From contig JBJMQS010000019.1 in the NCBI GenBank assembly GCA_045802605.1, positions 62,001 to 126,000 of the forward strand: a stretch of 64,000 bases of DNA, in the 5' to 3' direction. Source of the DNA: JBJMQS01 sp045802605. GTDB taxonomy: Bacteria > Planctomycetota > Planctomycetia > Gemmatales > Gemmataceae. This document shows, one piece after another, positions 1-8,845 of the stretch. The notes beneath the pieces are model-generated. The model searched no databases, was not told the origin of the DNA, and saw only the letters and a list, made by a program, of their open reading frames with translations. The number at the start of each line of letters is the position of its first letter. Position 1 is the stretch's first letter. The position numbers and the translations under genes were made by a program.

Positions 1-358
1 CCTGTTCCGACAGCCGCATCGATCCGAGCTCTGCGCCGATGCTGGCTCCCGACCGGCCAGCCACGATTAACCCAGCACCGATTGGCCCGAACTCCAGCAC
101 AACAGCAAGAGCCAATGCGCTCGGCAAAAGTTCGGCCGCCGAGGGGCCGCCAAAGCGGACCAGGACGCCACGCAGATGCATCCAAACGACGATGCCAATG
201 GCCAGGCCGCAGACGATCGCAAGTGGCAAAGCGCCCAAGAGCTGCCGCGAGAACTGCCGAGCGACCTCTCGCGGCTGCGCGAAAGCACGGAGAGATTCGA
301 TGAAGGCCAGCAGCGTGAAGTAGGCGAAGTGGCCAATCGCTTCGGCGATGGAGGACAT
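1..358 (-). CDS. MlaE-family ABC transporter permease, 3' end outside window
   Basis: Translating the minus strand from ATG at 358 gives 119 residues before the window edge. The stretch ending LALAVVLEFGPIGAGLIVAG, then RSGASIGAELGSMRLSEQ, matches the signature of MlaE/YrbE permeases (E-x-GP, AGRxGA, AELGxM-x-x-xEQ). These are inner-membrane subunits of the Mla-type phospholipid or sterol ABC importers of cells with an outer membrane. A hydrophobic segment near residues 45-65 fits a membrane helix. The ATPase and MCE-domain partners would lie beyond position 1 and cannot be seen. The upstream repeat hairpin at 374-449 separates the gene from the methyltransferase. The family call rests on the motif; the substrate is unknown. 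Confidence 0.85.
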   Translation of the reverse strand, partial: MSSIAEAIGHFAYFTLLAFIESLRAFAQPREVARQFSRQLLGALPLAIVCGLAIGIVVWMHLRGVLVRFGGPSAAELLPSALALAVVLEFGPIGAGLIVAGRSGASIGAELGSMRLSEQ

Positions 359-373
359 GAAGGAAGTGTATTC

Positions 374-449
374 AAGAGCGTTGAGCCGTAAGGCCGACGT
401 GGATTTTGGGCAGACACAAACCACGTCGGCCTTACGGCTCAACGCTCTT
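374..449. repeat. Palindromic repeat (29-bp perfect arms) between two minus-strand genes
   Basis: Arms 374-402 and 421-449 are perfect reverse complements of 29 bases around an 18-base loop. The core reads GAGCGTTGAGCCGTAAGG on the left and its complement on the right. A related, less perfect copy lies at 49748-49826. It falls between the methyltransferase stop (457) and the permease start (358). Only a short T-run follows, so it could terminate or stabilise transcripts, or be a dispersed palindromic element. Confidence 0.85.
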
Positions 450-456
450 TCGGAAA

Positions 457-1143
457 TTACTTCTTGGTGGCCCAGGTCCAGTGGCGGTCGCTCGTCGCTT
501 TCACTCGCGCGCCATTGAACCCGAGTTCTTCGACGATTGCCTTCACCTCGTCCAGCGATAATGCCGCCCGCAACGAATCGCTAAACAGCTTTCGCTGGTG
601 TTCGTTCGCCCCGTTCGCATAGGTATTCACGAGGTGCCGCAATTCCTCTTCCGCGTCGGGCCGCAGCAAGTCGCGCAAAAACAACAGCCCGCCGTGCCGA
701 CAGACCCGAATCATCTCGGCCATCGCGGCCTTCGGCTCGGGTATGTGGTGCACGATCGAGTTGGACATCACCGCGGCAAACGATTCATCCGGGTAAGGCA
801 AACCCTTCGCGTCCACATGTTCGAGTTTGATGCGATCCGCGAGACCAGCCGCGTCCACATTCGCTTCACCCACCTTGAGCATCTCGCGCGACAAATCCAC
901 GCCGGTAACCTGAGGCGCGGGATCTTTTCGGCACAGTTCGATTGGAATCTGCGCGGTGCCCGTACCGACGTCGAGAATCGGCGACTCGCCATCCCAGCGG
1001 TGTAGGAAATCCGCAACGAATTGCTGATTGACGGCGACGTGATCCATCGAGTCGTAGTCTCGGGCCTCCTCAGGAGAGTCCATGACTTCGGTTTCAAGTT
1101 GGCGTTGCAGCATGAATCGAGCCACTTCCTTAGCAAGGACCAA
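457..1143 (-). CDS. Class I SAM-dependent methyltransferase
   Basis: 228 residues of Methyltransf_11/UbiE type. Motif I is ILDVGTGTAQIPIEL (about residues 56-70), the acidic motif II is in QVTGVDLSREML, and motif post-I/III includes FAAVMSNSIVHHIPEP. This is a Rossmann fold binding S-adenosylmethionine; the acceptor substrate cannot be predicted. The start is doubtful: the longest frame begins with TTG at 1143 and overlaps the upstream gene, while an ATG lies at 1113 (MLQRQLETEVMDSP) behind an AAGGA-like sequence. The preceding small membrane protein ends at 1130, so the two are probably cotranscribed. Confidence 0.85.
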   Translation of the reverse strand: MVLAKEVARFMLQRQLETEVMDSPEEARDYDSMDHVAVNQQFVADFLHRWDGESPILDVGTGTAQIPIELCRKDPAPQVTGVDLSREMLKVGEANVDAAGLADRIKLEHVDAKGLPYPDESFAAVMSNSIVHHIPEPKAAMAEMIRVCRHGGLLFLRDLLRPDAEEELRHLVNTYANGANEHQRKLFSDSLRAALSLDEVKAIVEELGFNGARVKATSDRHWTWATKK

Positions 1144-1411
1144 TTAGGAAAGAGAAGATGTACCAGATAACTAGGAATATGAAAGTACGAACATAAAAGA
1201 TGGCCACGCCAATTTTTGCACTGTTATGAATAGGGAGCACCCACAAACCTGAAGAACCAACTGCTACGGCGATGCCATAAAGAAGAAACGGTGCCTCATT
1301 GAGAAGTCGTACGTCGAAAAGAAGAAAGACGCCGTAGGTCGTTACGAAGGGTCCAGCAATGGCGATTAGTAATCCGCCGAACCATCGAGGATAAACGGTT
1401 GCCGATTTCAT
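1130..1411 (-). CDS. Small membrane protein of unknown function
   Basis: About 93 residues from ATG 1411 (MKSATVYPRW); a GTG at 1459 would add 16 hydrophobic residues and overlap the stop of the upstream gene. Three to four hydrophobic segments are visible (GLLIAIAGPFVTTYGVFLLF, FLLYGIAVAVGSSGLWVL, then the C-terminal FIFLVIWYIFSFLIG). No enzymatic motif is seen. It overlaps the methyltransferase frame slightly, which suggests one transcription unit with it. I do not recognise a family; the call rests on hydrophobicity and operon position. Confidence 0.5.
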   Translation of the reverse strand: MKSATVYPRWFGGLLIAIAGPFVTTYGVFLLFDVRLLNEAPFLLYGIAVAVGSSGLWVLPIHNSAKIGVAIFYVRTFIFLVIWYIFSFLIGPC

Positions 1412-1440
1412 TGAAGCCAACAGGGCAGTCAAATTGCAAG

Positions 1441-1818
1441 CTAACCCGCCAAACAGCACTCGCGCCCGTGTCGGGCTTCTCGCTCATCCTTTAACAACTG
1501 CGACAGCTCAGCACGGAAGGTCCAGTCGCGCGGGCCGCAGTGATCCCAACTGAGAATCACTTGCGAAGTCGCGGGATTCAGTCCGGCGACTCGGGTGAGC
1601 CAGAGGATGCCGGCGTCCGTCGTGCGATGCGCGACCTGCGGGTGATGCCAGCCAAAATGTGAAGCGAGGCAGCCCATGGGCACGGCACCTGTGAAGCGGC
1701 CGAACACCAAAAGCGGACTCTGCTTGTCCAGTAATTCGATGACGCGTTCCAAGCCCGTGTCCGTGACATTGGGCAGCCAAGACGACCGCAGCTCGCGGAC
1801 GAACTCCCCGCTCAACAT
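1441..1818 (-). CDS. Conserved-looking hypothetical protein
   Basis: 125 residues from ATG 1818, preceded by GAGGG about 8 bases upstream. The frame stays open further upstream to 2214, but there it runs through repeat-like sequence that translates as SPTRKRG, so the upstream part is probably not coding. The protein has a helical N-terminus (EFVRELRSSW) and the segment GRFTGAVPMGCLASHFGWHH. No signal peptide or membrane segment is visible. Similar small proteins are, as far as I recall, common in Gemmata relatives without known role. It is the first gene of a run 1818-1441, 1411-1130, 1143-457. Confidence 0.55.
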   Translation of the reverse strand: MLSGEFVRELRSSWLPNVTDTGLERVIELLDKQSPLLVFGRFTGAVPMGCLASHFGWHHPQVAHRTTDAGILWLTRVAGLNPATSQVILSWDHCGPRDWTFRAELSQLLKDEREARHGRECCLAG

Positions 1819-2197
1819 GACGAAGCCCTCGCGGCGAAATCGGGCGGTACTGTACAGACGTTCGTGTGGTATCACATCGAATACACACAAACCCATCGAC
1901 AAGCGTTGTAATATACGCGTCCACGGAACAGACCGCAAAGGGCGTTTTTGCAGAATTATCGAAGTCATGTAAGTTATTGCTGGCGAGCGACTTAAATCTC
2001 TCATTTGCGGCACACGAGTTGCCCGCGAAAATGAAGACGAATTTTGACTCAAGTCGCCAATTCGACTGTTCGCCGCGCCATAATTCTCTCGCCGGATTGC
2101 GCTTAGTGCTCCATTAGCAGAACGCCTCGAGTGGGGCGAAGTCTCTGGCTTCCCTCGCTTGCGCGTCGGGCTAACGAAATTGAATGTGAGGTCGATT
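1819..2197. other. Divergent intergenic region with half a palindromic repeat
   Basis: This stretch separates the small minus-strand gene from the haloperoxidase gene. It holds a single arm of the GTTAGCCCGACGCGCAAGCG repeat family (written on the minus strand) at about 2149-2174; no matching second arm was found. Promoters for both flanking genes should lie here, but no confident -35/-10 pair could be picked by eye. Confidence 0.5.
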
Positions 2198-4351
2198 GTG
2201 AAAAACCGCGGCACCGCCAGCCTGAATCTTCACCGCTTGGAAGATCGCCTCACGCCGGCCGTGATGCACTTGCTCTCCGTTGGCGCGGATTTCGGCGCGT
2301 TGCCCGAGGTGCGCGTGCTCGACGCCAGCACAGGCAGCGAACGATTCCGCTTCGATGCCTACGATCAAGCATTTCGTGGCGGCGTTCGTGTTGCGGTCGG
2401 GGATGTGAATGGCGACGGAGTCGATGACATCATCACTGGGGCCAATGCAAGCGGTGGTTCACACGTCCGCATTTTTAGCGGTGTCGATGCCAGCCTGATT
2501 CGCGAGTTCTTTGCTTACGACGCCAGTTTTCAGGGCGGCGTGTCGATCGCAGCAGGCGACGTGAATCTCGACGGCTTTGCAGACATCATCACCGGCGCAG
2601 GTGCCGGTGGTGGCCCTCACGTCAAAGTCTTCAGCGGCAAAGATGGGAGCCTTCTCCGAGAGTTCTTCGCCTACGATGCTGCATTCACCGGCGGCGTCAA
2701 CGTGGCGGCCGGTGATGTCAACGGCGATGGCCGATCCGACATCATCACAGGCGCGGGCTTCGGCGGCGGACCGCATGTGCGGGCGTTCTCCGGTGCCAGC
2801 GGAATTTTGCTCGATGATTTCTTCGCTTATGATGCCGGCTTCCACGGCGGCGTCTTCGTCGCCACTGGCGACGCCGACGGCGATGGCCGAGCCGACATCA
2901 TCACTGGCCCCGGCAATTCCGGTGGGCCGCACGTACGCATCTTCAACGGTGCCGGCGCTTCGTTGTTATCAGAGTTCTTTGCCAACAGCGGCGGCAGCAA
3001 CTACTTCGGCGGCACCCGCGTCGCCGCGGGATATCTCAATAACGACATCCGTCTCGACGTCGTTACCATCAGTGGATTTGGCGGTGACTCGGAGGTGCGA
3101 AACTACGATGCGCTGACCGGACAACCCGTCAGCGATTTCTCTGGGTTTTCAAAATTGGTCAGTCAAGGTGCGGCGTTTGTTGGCCATCAATCTGAGTTCG
3201 AGAACAACACCGTCGTCGATTGGAATGAGGCCGCGTTACGAGCGATCACAACAACAAAGATGAATCCGCCGCGTGCATCGCGGGCAATGGCGATTCTTCA
3301 GGTCGCCGAGCAGAACGCGCTCAACGACCTGAGCCTTTCCTCCTTCCCGACAATCGCCGCACCCACGCATGAAGGCGTGGTAGCCGCCGCGGCACACCGG
3401 GTGTTAACGAATCTCTTCCCGACATTGACTGCGGACTTCGATCGGTTGCTCGCGGGCAGCCTCGCGGTAACCACCGGGGGTGGCAACGCGAACGCAGTCA
3501 CCATCGGCCAAAATGCCGCGGATGCCGAGTTGGCCGCCCGCGCCAATGACGGCGCCAATGCGTCATCGAGCTATGTCCCCGACGCGACATTGACGCCGGG
3601 CCGGTGGCAGCCGACGCCGGCCGCATTTGCTGCCGCTTTGGAACCCCAATGGGGCCAGGTCACCCTATTCTCCGGCGGAACGGCGAGTACGTATTTGCCC
3701 CCGGCTCCGCCCGATCTGACAACTCCCGAGTATGCCGCGGCATTCAATGAAGTAAAAGACGTTGGCTCCAAGACGAGCACGACTCGCACGGCCGATCAGA
3801 CGCAAATTGCGCTCTTCTGGGCCGACGGCTCCGGCACCGGTACGCCGCCGGGACACTGGAACCGCATCGCTGCGCAACAAGCACAGCGCGCGGGCTTGAC
3901 CCTGTCGCAAACTGCCCGGCTTTTCTATCAGCTCGACATCGCCGAAGCCGATGCCGCGATCATTTGTTGGAACACCAAATTTACTGATGACCTCTGGCGA
4001 CCGGTGACGGCGATCCGCCGTGCCGACGTTGACGGAAACGCCGCCACCGACATCGATGCGAGTTGGACGCCATTGATTAACACTCCGAACTTCCCGACGT
4101 ATACATCGGGTCATAGCACCTTTAGCGGTGCGGCCGCGACGATTCTCGATGGCTACTTCGGATCGAGTACCAGTTTCCGAACTTATTCGCAAGATTTCGT
4201 CGATGTTTCGCGCGGCTTCACGAGCTTCCAGAATGCTGCTGATGAAGCGGGCCAGAGCCGCATCTACGGCGGCATTCACTTCCAGTTTGACAACGTCGAA
4301 GGCAAGGCTGAAGGACGAGCGCTAGGAGCATTCGTGTTGGCGAATACTTAG
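2198..4351 (+). CDS. Secreted FG-GAP repeat protein fused to a vanadium-dependent haloperoxidase domain
   Basis: 717 residues from GTG 2198, chosen because TGAGGT sits about 6 bases upstream and the residues before it come from a repeat arm. Residues 8-22 carry the planctomycete export motif HRLEDRLTPA. Residues about 30-290 are FG-GAP/VCBS beta-propeller repeats with calcium-binding GDVNGDGxxDIITG blocks, four or five copies. The C-terminal part (about 330-717) is a PAP2/haloperoxidase fold: K-x6-RP in NTKFTDDLWRP (near 590-600), TSGHS in PTYTSGHSTF (near 635), and SR-x5-H in SRIYGGIHFQFD (near 687). These are the vanadate-binding signatures of this superfamily. A halide-oxidising role is inferred; chloride versus bromide preference cannot be read. 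It probably acts outside the cell or on the surface. Confidence 0.88.
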   Translation: MKNRGTASLNLHRLEDRLTPAVMHLLSVGADFGALPEVRVLDASTGSERFRFDAYDQAFRGGVRVAVGDVNGDGVDDIITGANASGGSHVRIFSGVDASLIREFFAYDASFQGGVSIAAGDVNLDGFADIITGAGAGGGPHVKVFSGKDGSLLREFFAYDAAFTGGVNVAAGDVNGDGRSDIITGAGFGGGPHVRAFSGASGILLDDFFAYDAGFHGGVFVATGDADGDGRADIITGPGNSGGPHVRIFNGAGASLLSEFFANSGGSNYFGGTRVAAGYLNNDIRLDVVTISGFGGDSEVRNYDALTGQPVSDFSGFSKLVSQGAAFVGHQSEFENNTVVDWNEAALRAITTTKMNPPRASRAMAILQVAEQNALNDLSLSSFPTIAAPTHEGVVAAAAHRVLTNLFPTLTADFDRLLAGSLAVTTGGGNANAVTIGQNAADAELAARANDGANASSSYVPDATLTPGRWQPTPAAFAAALEPQWGQVTLFSGGTASTYLPPAPPDLTTPEYAAAFNEVKDVGSKTSTTRTADQTQIALFWADGSGTGTPPGHWNRIAAQQAQRAGLTLSQTARLFYQLDIAEADAAIICWNTKFTDDLWRPVTAIRRADVDGNAATDIDASWTPLINTPNFPTYTSGHSTFSGAAATILDGYFGSSTSFRTYSQDFVDVSRGFTSFQNAADEAGQSRIYGGIHFQFDNVEGKAEGRALGAFVLANT

Positions 4352-4408
4352 GCGGTTCAATTTGTTTGGCCCTAGCGAGTCGCCGGAGCTATAGACGGAA
4401 ATCTGAAG

Positions 4409-4479
4409 CTGGGGAACTAGGATTCGAACCTAGACTAAATGGTCCAGAGCCATTCGTGCTACCGTTACACCATTCCCCA
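4409..4479 (-). tRNA. tRNA-Gln (CTG)
   Basis: The minus strand folds as a 71-nt cloverleaf: acceptor TGGGGAA/TTCCCCA with discriminator G, a short D-arm (GTGTAACGGTAGCAC), anticodon stem AATGG/CCATT with loop CTCTGGA (anticodon CTG), and a T-arm with TTCGAAT. CCA is not encoded. It stands alone between the haloperoxidase gene and mogA. Confidence 0.95.
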
Positions 4480-4608
4480 ATCATTTCTATCGTTAGGGCA
4501 GATCGCACCGCCTGTCAACATCAGCACTGGTCGCCGACGCAAATCAACGTTGTTTTCGGCACCAGAGCGACACGACGCGAGGCTTACCGGTTCGGACTGG
4601 CAATTTCT

Positions 4609-5139
4609 TCATGTGCCCTTCGGCCGAAACGCGGTGACCACCGCCGAGTTCGTTTCCAGTCGCGGGCCTTCGAGCAGGTCAATGCAGTAAGGAAGCGCTG
4701 AGAACACCGCTAGTAAACATTCACGGATCGCGGCCGGCTTGCCGGGCAGATTCACGATGAGTGAGCGGCCACGGATGCCGGCGATTTGCCGGGAGAGTAT
4801 CGCCGTCGGCACCGATCGCAGTGATACTTGCCGCATTTGTTCGCCGAAACCGTCGAGGATTTTGTCGCATACCCCGCGGGTCGCCTCGGGTGTCACGTCG
4901 CGCTTTGCCGGTCCGGTACCACCCGTGGTCACGACCAGGCAACATCCCTCGCGATCGGTAAGGCTCAGTAACGCAGATTCGATGATCGGTTGCTCGTCTG
5001 GAATTACGCGTGTCAATGCTTCCCAAGGCGAACTCAGAATCTCAGCGAGACATTCGCGAATGGCGGGCCCGCTCTTATCCTCGTACTCGCCACGGCTGGC
5101 CCGGTCCGACACGGTGACAATACCAATGCGAGCATTCAT
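4609..5139 (-). CDS. mogA: Molybdopterin adenylyltransferase (MogA/MoaB family)
   Basis: 176 residues from ATG 5139 (MNARIGIVTVSDRASRGEYE); an ATG two codons earlier and a longer open frame to 5202 are less likely. The N-terminal VSDRASRGEYEDKSGP and the central VVTTGGTGPAKRDVTPEAT are the conserved MogA signatures, including TTGGTG and the RDVTPEA loop. The enzyme adenylylates molybdopterin before molybdenum insertion in molybdenum cofactor synthesis. Length fits the family. It diverges from the alcohol dehydrogenase gene with 67 bases between starts. No other Moco gene is in the window. Confidence 0.93.
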   Translation of the reverse strand: MNARIGIVTVSDRASRGEYEDKSGPAIRECLAEILSSPWEALTRVIPDEQPIIESALLSLTDREGCCLVVTTGGTGPAKRDVTPEATRGVCDKILDGFGEQMRQVSLRSVPTAILSRQIAGIRGRSLIVNLPGKPAAIRECLLAVFSALPYCIDLLEGPRLETNSAVVTAFRPKGT

Positions 5140-5206
5140 GAACATATCTCTGGCCAGTGCGCTTCTGTAAACTGATGGTAGCAACCCTTCCGGCGGAGTC
5201 ACGCCA

Positions 5207-6412
5207 ATGCGATCGGTTTGGACGTTTCACTCAGCTGGCACGGTGGTTTTCGGGTCCGGTGCAGTCCGCCAGACGGGCGATGTCATTCGGCGACTGGGTT
5301 TGCGTCGGGTCTTCGTGGTCACCGACACCACGTTGCGCGATGTCGGTGTACTCGATGCGGTTCACAGTGCGTTGGCAGACTCCGGTGTGACGTGCGAAGT
5401 GTTCTTAGGGGGGCAAGCCGAGCCATCGCTCCACCTTGTCAATCAAGCCGTTGCCGCGGCCAAACATTACAATCCGGACGGTGTCGTGGGCCTGGGTGGC
5501 GGCAGCAACATGGATGTCGCCAAGTTCGTTGGGCTATTGCTCAAACACGGCGGCCCACCGGAGGATTATCTTGGCGATGATCGCATCCCGGGCCCCATCG
5601 TGCCGGTGGTCTGCATCCCAACGACCGCCGGCACAGGCTCCGAAGTATCCGGAGCCGCGGCATTCACGGACACCGACAATCAGGTCAAAGTTGGCTCGCT
5701 CAGTAACTTCCTTCGACCGGCCGCCGCGATCATCGATCCCGATTTGACGATGAGTTGTCCTTGCAAAGTCACCGCAGACTCCGGCATTGACGCGCTGACG
5801 CATGCCATTGAGGCCTTTACGGCCGTTGATAACGCGGAGTTTCCACTGCCACCAAGCGAACGATCGGTTTATCAGGGCCGCAATCCGATGACTGATATGT
5901 GTGCCGGCGAGGCGATTCAACTCATCGGCCAGTTTTTGCGCCGTGCGGTGAAGAATGGCAAAGATCAAAATGCCCGTGTGGGCATGATGAGAGCGGCGAT
6001 GCTGGGCGGGCTAGCATTCTCGAATTCCGGCGTTGCGCTGGTTCATGCTTTGGAGTACCCAGTCGGCGGAGCGACCAACTGTTCACATGGTGAGGGCAAC
6101 GGCTTGCTGTTGCCGTACGTCATGCGTTTCATCATGCCGACTCGGAAGAAGGAGTTCGCGAAAATCGCAGAGTGGCTGGGCGAGAATGTGGGCAAACTGA
6201 ACGAGGACAATGCGGCAGAGGCGGCAATCACGGCCGTCGAAGAGTTGCGGCACGCCATCGGTATTCCCGCCCGATTACGGGATCTCGGCGTCAAGGAACA
6301 TCAGCTTTCCGACTTTGCCGCCAAGGCGTTTGCAATCAAGCGAATCCTGCGAGTCAGCCCGAGGGCCGCAAGTCAGACAGACTTAGAAGAGATTTACCGG
6401 GCCGCATTCTGA
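5207..6412 (+). CDS. Iron-containing alcohol dehydrogenase
   Basis: 401 residues, the usual length of group III Fe-ADHs. The N-terminal Rossmann-like half has GLGGGSNMDVAK (95-106), the dinucleotide loop, and PTTAGTGSEVS (138-148). Metal ligands expected from the family are all present: Asp195 and His199 in GIDALTHAIEAF, His280 in ALVHALEYPVGG and His294 in NCSHGEGNG. It should oxidise an alcohol or reduce an aldehyde with NAD(P); substrate unknown. ATG 5207 has GGAG upstream. Its 3' end overlaps the convergent flippase gene by 59 bases. Confidence 0.93.
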   Translation: MRSVWTFHSAGTVVFGSGAVRQTGDVIRRLGLRRVFVVTDTTLRDVGVLDAVHSALADSGVTCEVFLGGQAEPSLHLVNQAVAAAKHYNPDGVVGLGGGSNMDVAKFVGLLLKHGGPPEDYLGDDRIPGPIVPVVCIPTTAGTGSEVSGAAAFTDTDNQVKVGSLSNFLRPAAAIIDPDLTMSCPCKVTADSGIDALTHAIEAFTAVDNAEFPLPPSERSVYQGRNPMTDMCAGEAIQLIGQFLRRAVKNGKDQNARVGMMRAAMLGGLAFSNSGVALVHALEYPVGGATNCSHGEGNGLLLPYVMRFIMPTRKKEFAKIAEWLGENVGKLNEDNAAEAAITAVEELRHAIGIPARLRDLGVKEHQLSDFAAKAFAIKRILRVSPRAASQTDLEEIYRAAF

Positions 6413-7886
6413 TTCGACGAATCGTGGCGAGTTCAAGAATAGCAACAGCAACAGCATATGCCCCAAGCCCGGCCGCACCTGCGTTAAACAGCGTAAACCA
6501 ACTGTCAATACCGCGCCGAGCGAGACCCGCCCAAACGGTAACCGGTATCGTGACGGCTAGCGCAGGTTTGATGACGGCCATCAGATATTCGCGCGCGCCG
6601 ACATTCAATTTCCGGCAGACATAGTTGATCACCCAGATGCAAAATATGGCGTGTGGTAACGCCGTGCCGAGCGCGACTCCAACAATGCCCGCAGGGAAAA
6701 TCAAAGCGATGCTGAGCACCAAGTTGGAAAGGCCCTCCGCCATCGTCGCGCGAGCAAAGTTGCGAAGGTCGCCCCCGCCGTAGAGCACACGGGACGCCAC
6801 AGATTGGCTGATCGTCAAACTCAACGGCCATGCCAGCACGATTAATAGTGGCATGCAAAGCTCGGCATAATGCGGTCCCACCCAAATTGAGAGAAATGGG
6901 TAGCCGAGCAAAAGCAAGCCGGCTTCCAACGGCAAGGCGGCGTACCATGCCATTCGCGATGCCGTCATAAAAGTCGCCCGCAGCGAAGTGCGGTCATCGC
7001 GGGCTTCGAGTGCGCTAAAGGTAGCCGTCAGCGGCGTCGTCGCCGAACGCAACAGGGCTTTGCTTAACTCAACTAGGCGCGAAGGAATGCTGAAAACTGT
7101 GATGGCCGCGGGGCCGAGAATCGGCGCGATGACAAACGCATCGGTATGAAACGACAACCGGCCAGCGATCATCGCCGTGAACGCGTGCCGGCTATACCCT
7201 GCCACTTGCCGCAGGGTGGCCCGATCCACGGAGAAGGGTCGATACTTAAGAGTCGGAATGAGATACATCGTCGCCAGCGCTAGAACAATACACTCGAGGA
7301 CAGTGCATGCCGTAAGTACGACACCCAAGGCCAGTAGGGGGTTGTCTTGGCGAATGGCCGCGAGCGTTAAGGGAACCCGGGCTACGAGCAATGCCGTCCG
7401 TACGCCGCCTTTCAGGGCAAAACGGCCAAGCCCATCCAGCATCGCGGAATAGGCGCTCATCGACAGGGAAAAAGCAAAATTGCAAACGAGCAGCCGGAAG
7501 AGCCAACGAAACTCCCAAGACAAATCCGGCGAACGCAGACACCGATCTAGAAAGAGCATTTCGAATGCAAAACCTAACACGGCCGATAAAACCCCGCCGA
7601 AGAGAAATACCGTCAGGCTGGCAGAATAGAAGCGATTTAATTGCGCGTCGTCGTTTTGCGTCAGACAGCGTGGTGTGAATCGAACAAGCGCGGCTGCAAT
7701 GCCAAAGTCGAAGAGAGTCAGATAGGCGATGAATGATTCGGTGAAACTCCACGCACCATAGCGGGCATCGCCAATCGCGTGCAACACGATCGGCGCGAGC
7801 ACGAGCGAAACCACCAGTGACACGGCGAAGGCAGAGCTGTTACCCAGCCCGTTTAGCAGCAATGACCGATAGTTTGTCCGTATCAC
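6354..7886 (-). CDS. Polysaccharide flippase (Wzx/MATE-like, MVF superfamily)
   Basis: 510 residues with roughly twelve to fourteen hydrophobic segments spread over the whole length (for example AFAVSLVVSLVLAPIVLHAI at the N-terminus). The early segment GDARYGAWSFTESFIAYLTL, placed after the first helix, resembles the start of the Polysacc_synt family. Such proteins move lipid-linked glycan units across the inner membrane. It is the last gene of the glycan cluster; its start overlaps the stop of the GT2 gene by 4 bases, suggesting translational coupling. Its own 3' end runs 59 bases into the convergent alcohol dehydrogenase gene. Confidence 0.88.
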   Translation of the reverse strand: MIRTNYRSLLLNGLGNSSAFAVSLVVSLVLAPIVLHAIGDARYGAWSFTESFIAYLTLFDFGIAAALVRFTPRCLTQNDDAQLNRFYSASLTVFLFGGVLSAVLGFAFEMLFLDRCLRSPDLSWEFRWLFRLLVCNFAFSLSMSAYSAMLDGLGRFALKGGVRTALLVARVPLTLAAIRQDNPLLALGVVLTACTVLECIVLALATMYLIPTLKYRPFSVDRATLRQVAGYSRHAFTAMIAGRLSFHTDAFVIAPILGPAAITVFSIPSRLVELSKALLRSATTPLTATFSALEARDDRTSLRATFMTASRMAWYAALPLEAGLLLLGYPFLSIWVGPHYAELCMPLLIVLAWPLSLTISQSVASRVLYGGGDLRNFARATMAEGLSNLVLSIALIFPAGIVGVALGTALPHAIFCIWVINYVCRKLNVGAREYLMAVIKPALAVTIPVTVWAGLARRGIDSWFTLFNAGAAGLGAYAVAVAILELATIRRIRMRPGKSLLSLSDLRPSG

Positions 7887-8845
7887 GCCGCGATTGACCC
7901 CCGACTTGCGTTGGTCACGACTTCCCAGTCATGTTTACCGCGCCAATTCCGCACGGTGCGACGTAGTGAAATGGGGACGAGCGAGCCCAATAGCGCTAGC
8001 CATGTCAGCGGCGCAAACGGCGAGATTGCTAGAGAACGCATGGACCAACCAATGGCTTTCCAAGTGGACGTCCGGCGGGCGATTAGTGCACGGTGACGGA
8101 AGGTTTCGGCGAATGCTTGTCTGCGTGCAGCGGGACTTAATTGTGCCGGCAGATCGATGTCGCGGCAAAAGCGGTGCATGACTGCGATAGCGGAGTCCAG
8201 CCGTTCGGCGAGCCGCTGCGATAGATTGGCGTGCCCAGTTCGATATTGCACGAGCGGTTCATCGATATAGTCGAATTTGCAGACGCGGGCTAATCGCAAC
8301 CACAACTCGTAGTCGATGCCCAATGCCAAGCGCTCATCGAATAGACCAACTTGTTCCAGGAATGAGCGCCGCACCATTGCCGAAGAAAAGCAAACAAAAT
8401 TGTCCCGGAATATCGCATCCAAAACTTGCCCCCGGTGAAAGGGGCGGCCGTCTCCGGCGATCAGATGGCCACCGCCATCGATTAGCTGGCGGCGTGTATA
8501 ACAGACGCCTACTTTTGGCTGTTTGTCGAATAATGACACCTGACGGTCAAGTTTGCCCGAAGCCCAACGATCATCGGCATCGAGAAAGGCGATGAACCCA
8601 CCGCTCGATGCCAGGATGCCGCAGTTCTTGGTTTGCGGCTGCCCCAGGTGAGGATTGCAAACGAGCCGAAACCGACGATCGGTCAAGAAATGGCCAATGA
8701 TGGCCAGCGAATCGTCCGTGGATCCATCGTCAACGACGATGGCTTCCCAATCCTCAAACGTCTGCTTCTGAATGGAAGCGAGCGCTTCCGCAATGTAGCG
8801 GCCATAATTGTATGACGCGACAACGACACTGACTCGCGGCGTCAT
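7883..8845 (-). CDS. Family 2 glycosyltransferase
   Basis: 320 residues. The GT-A fold opens with VSVVVASYNYGRYIAEALAS, followed by EAIVVDDGSTDDSLAII with the nucleotide-binding DDGS. The DXD-type motif is FLDADDRW near residue 93, and the acceptor-side segment is ALGIDYELWLRLA. It should transfer a sugar from a nucleotide donor to a lipid-linked or glycan acceptor on the cytoplasmic side; neither sugar can be predicted. It overlaps neighbours by 4 bases at both ends (upstream CapK-like gene, downstream flippase). Confidence 0.92.
   Translation of the reverse strand: MTPRVSVVVASYNYGRYIAEALASIQKQTFEDWEAIVVDDGSTDDSLAIIGHFLTDRRFRLVCNPHLGQPQTKNCGILASSGGFIAFLDADDRWASGKLDRQVSLFDKQPKVGVCYTRRQLIDGGGHLIAGDGRPFHRGQVLDAIFRDNFVCFSSAMVRRSFLEQVGLFDERLALGIDYELWLRLARVCKFDYIDEPLVQYRTGHANLSQRLAERLDSAIAVMHRFCRDIDLPAQLSPAARRQAFAETFRHRALIARRTSTWKAIGWSMRSLAISPFAPLTWLALLGSLVPISLRRTVRNWRGKHDWEVVTNASRGSIAA

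Noticed and set aside
67..417. 116-residue open frame on the minus strand at the window start
   Set aside because: It overlaps the MlaE-like frame out of phase, has poor composition and runs through the palindrome at 374-449.
2159..2197. Upstream start of the haloperoxidase gene
   Set aside because: These codons lie in a repeat arm; GTG 2198 has a ribosome site and directly precedes the export motif.
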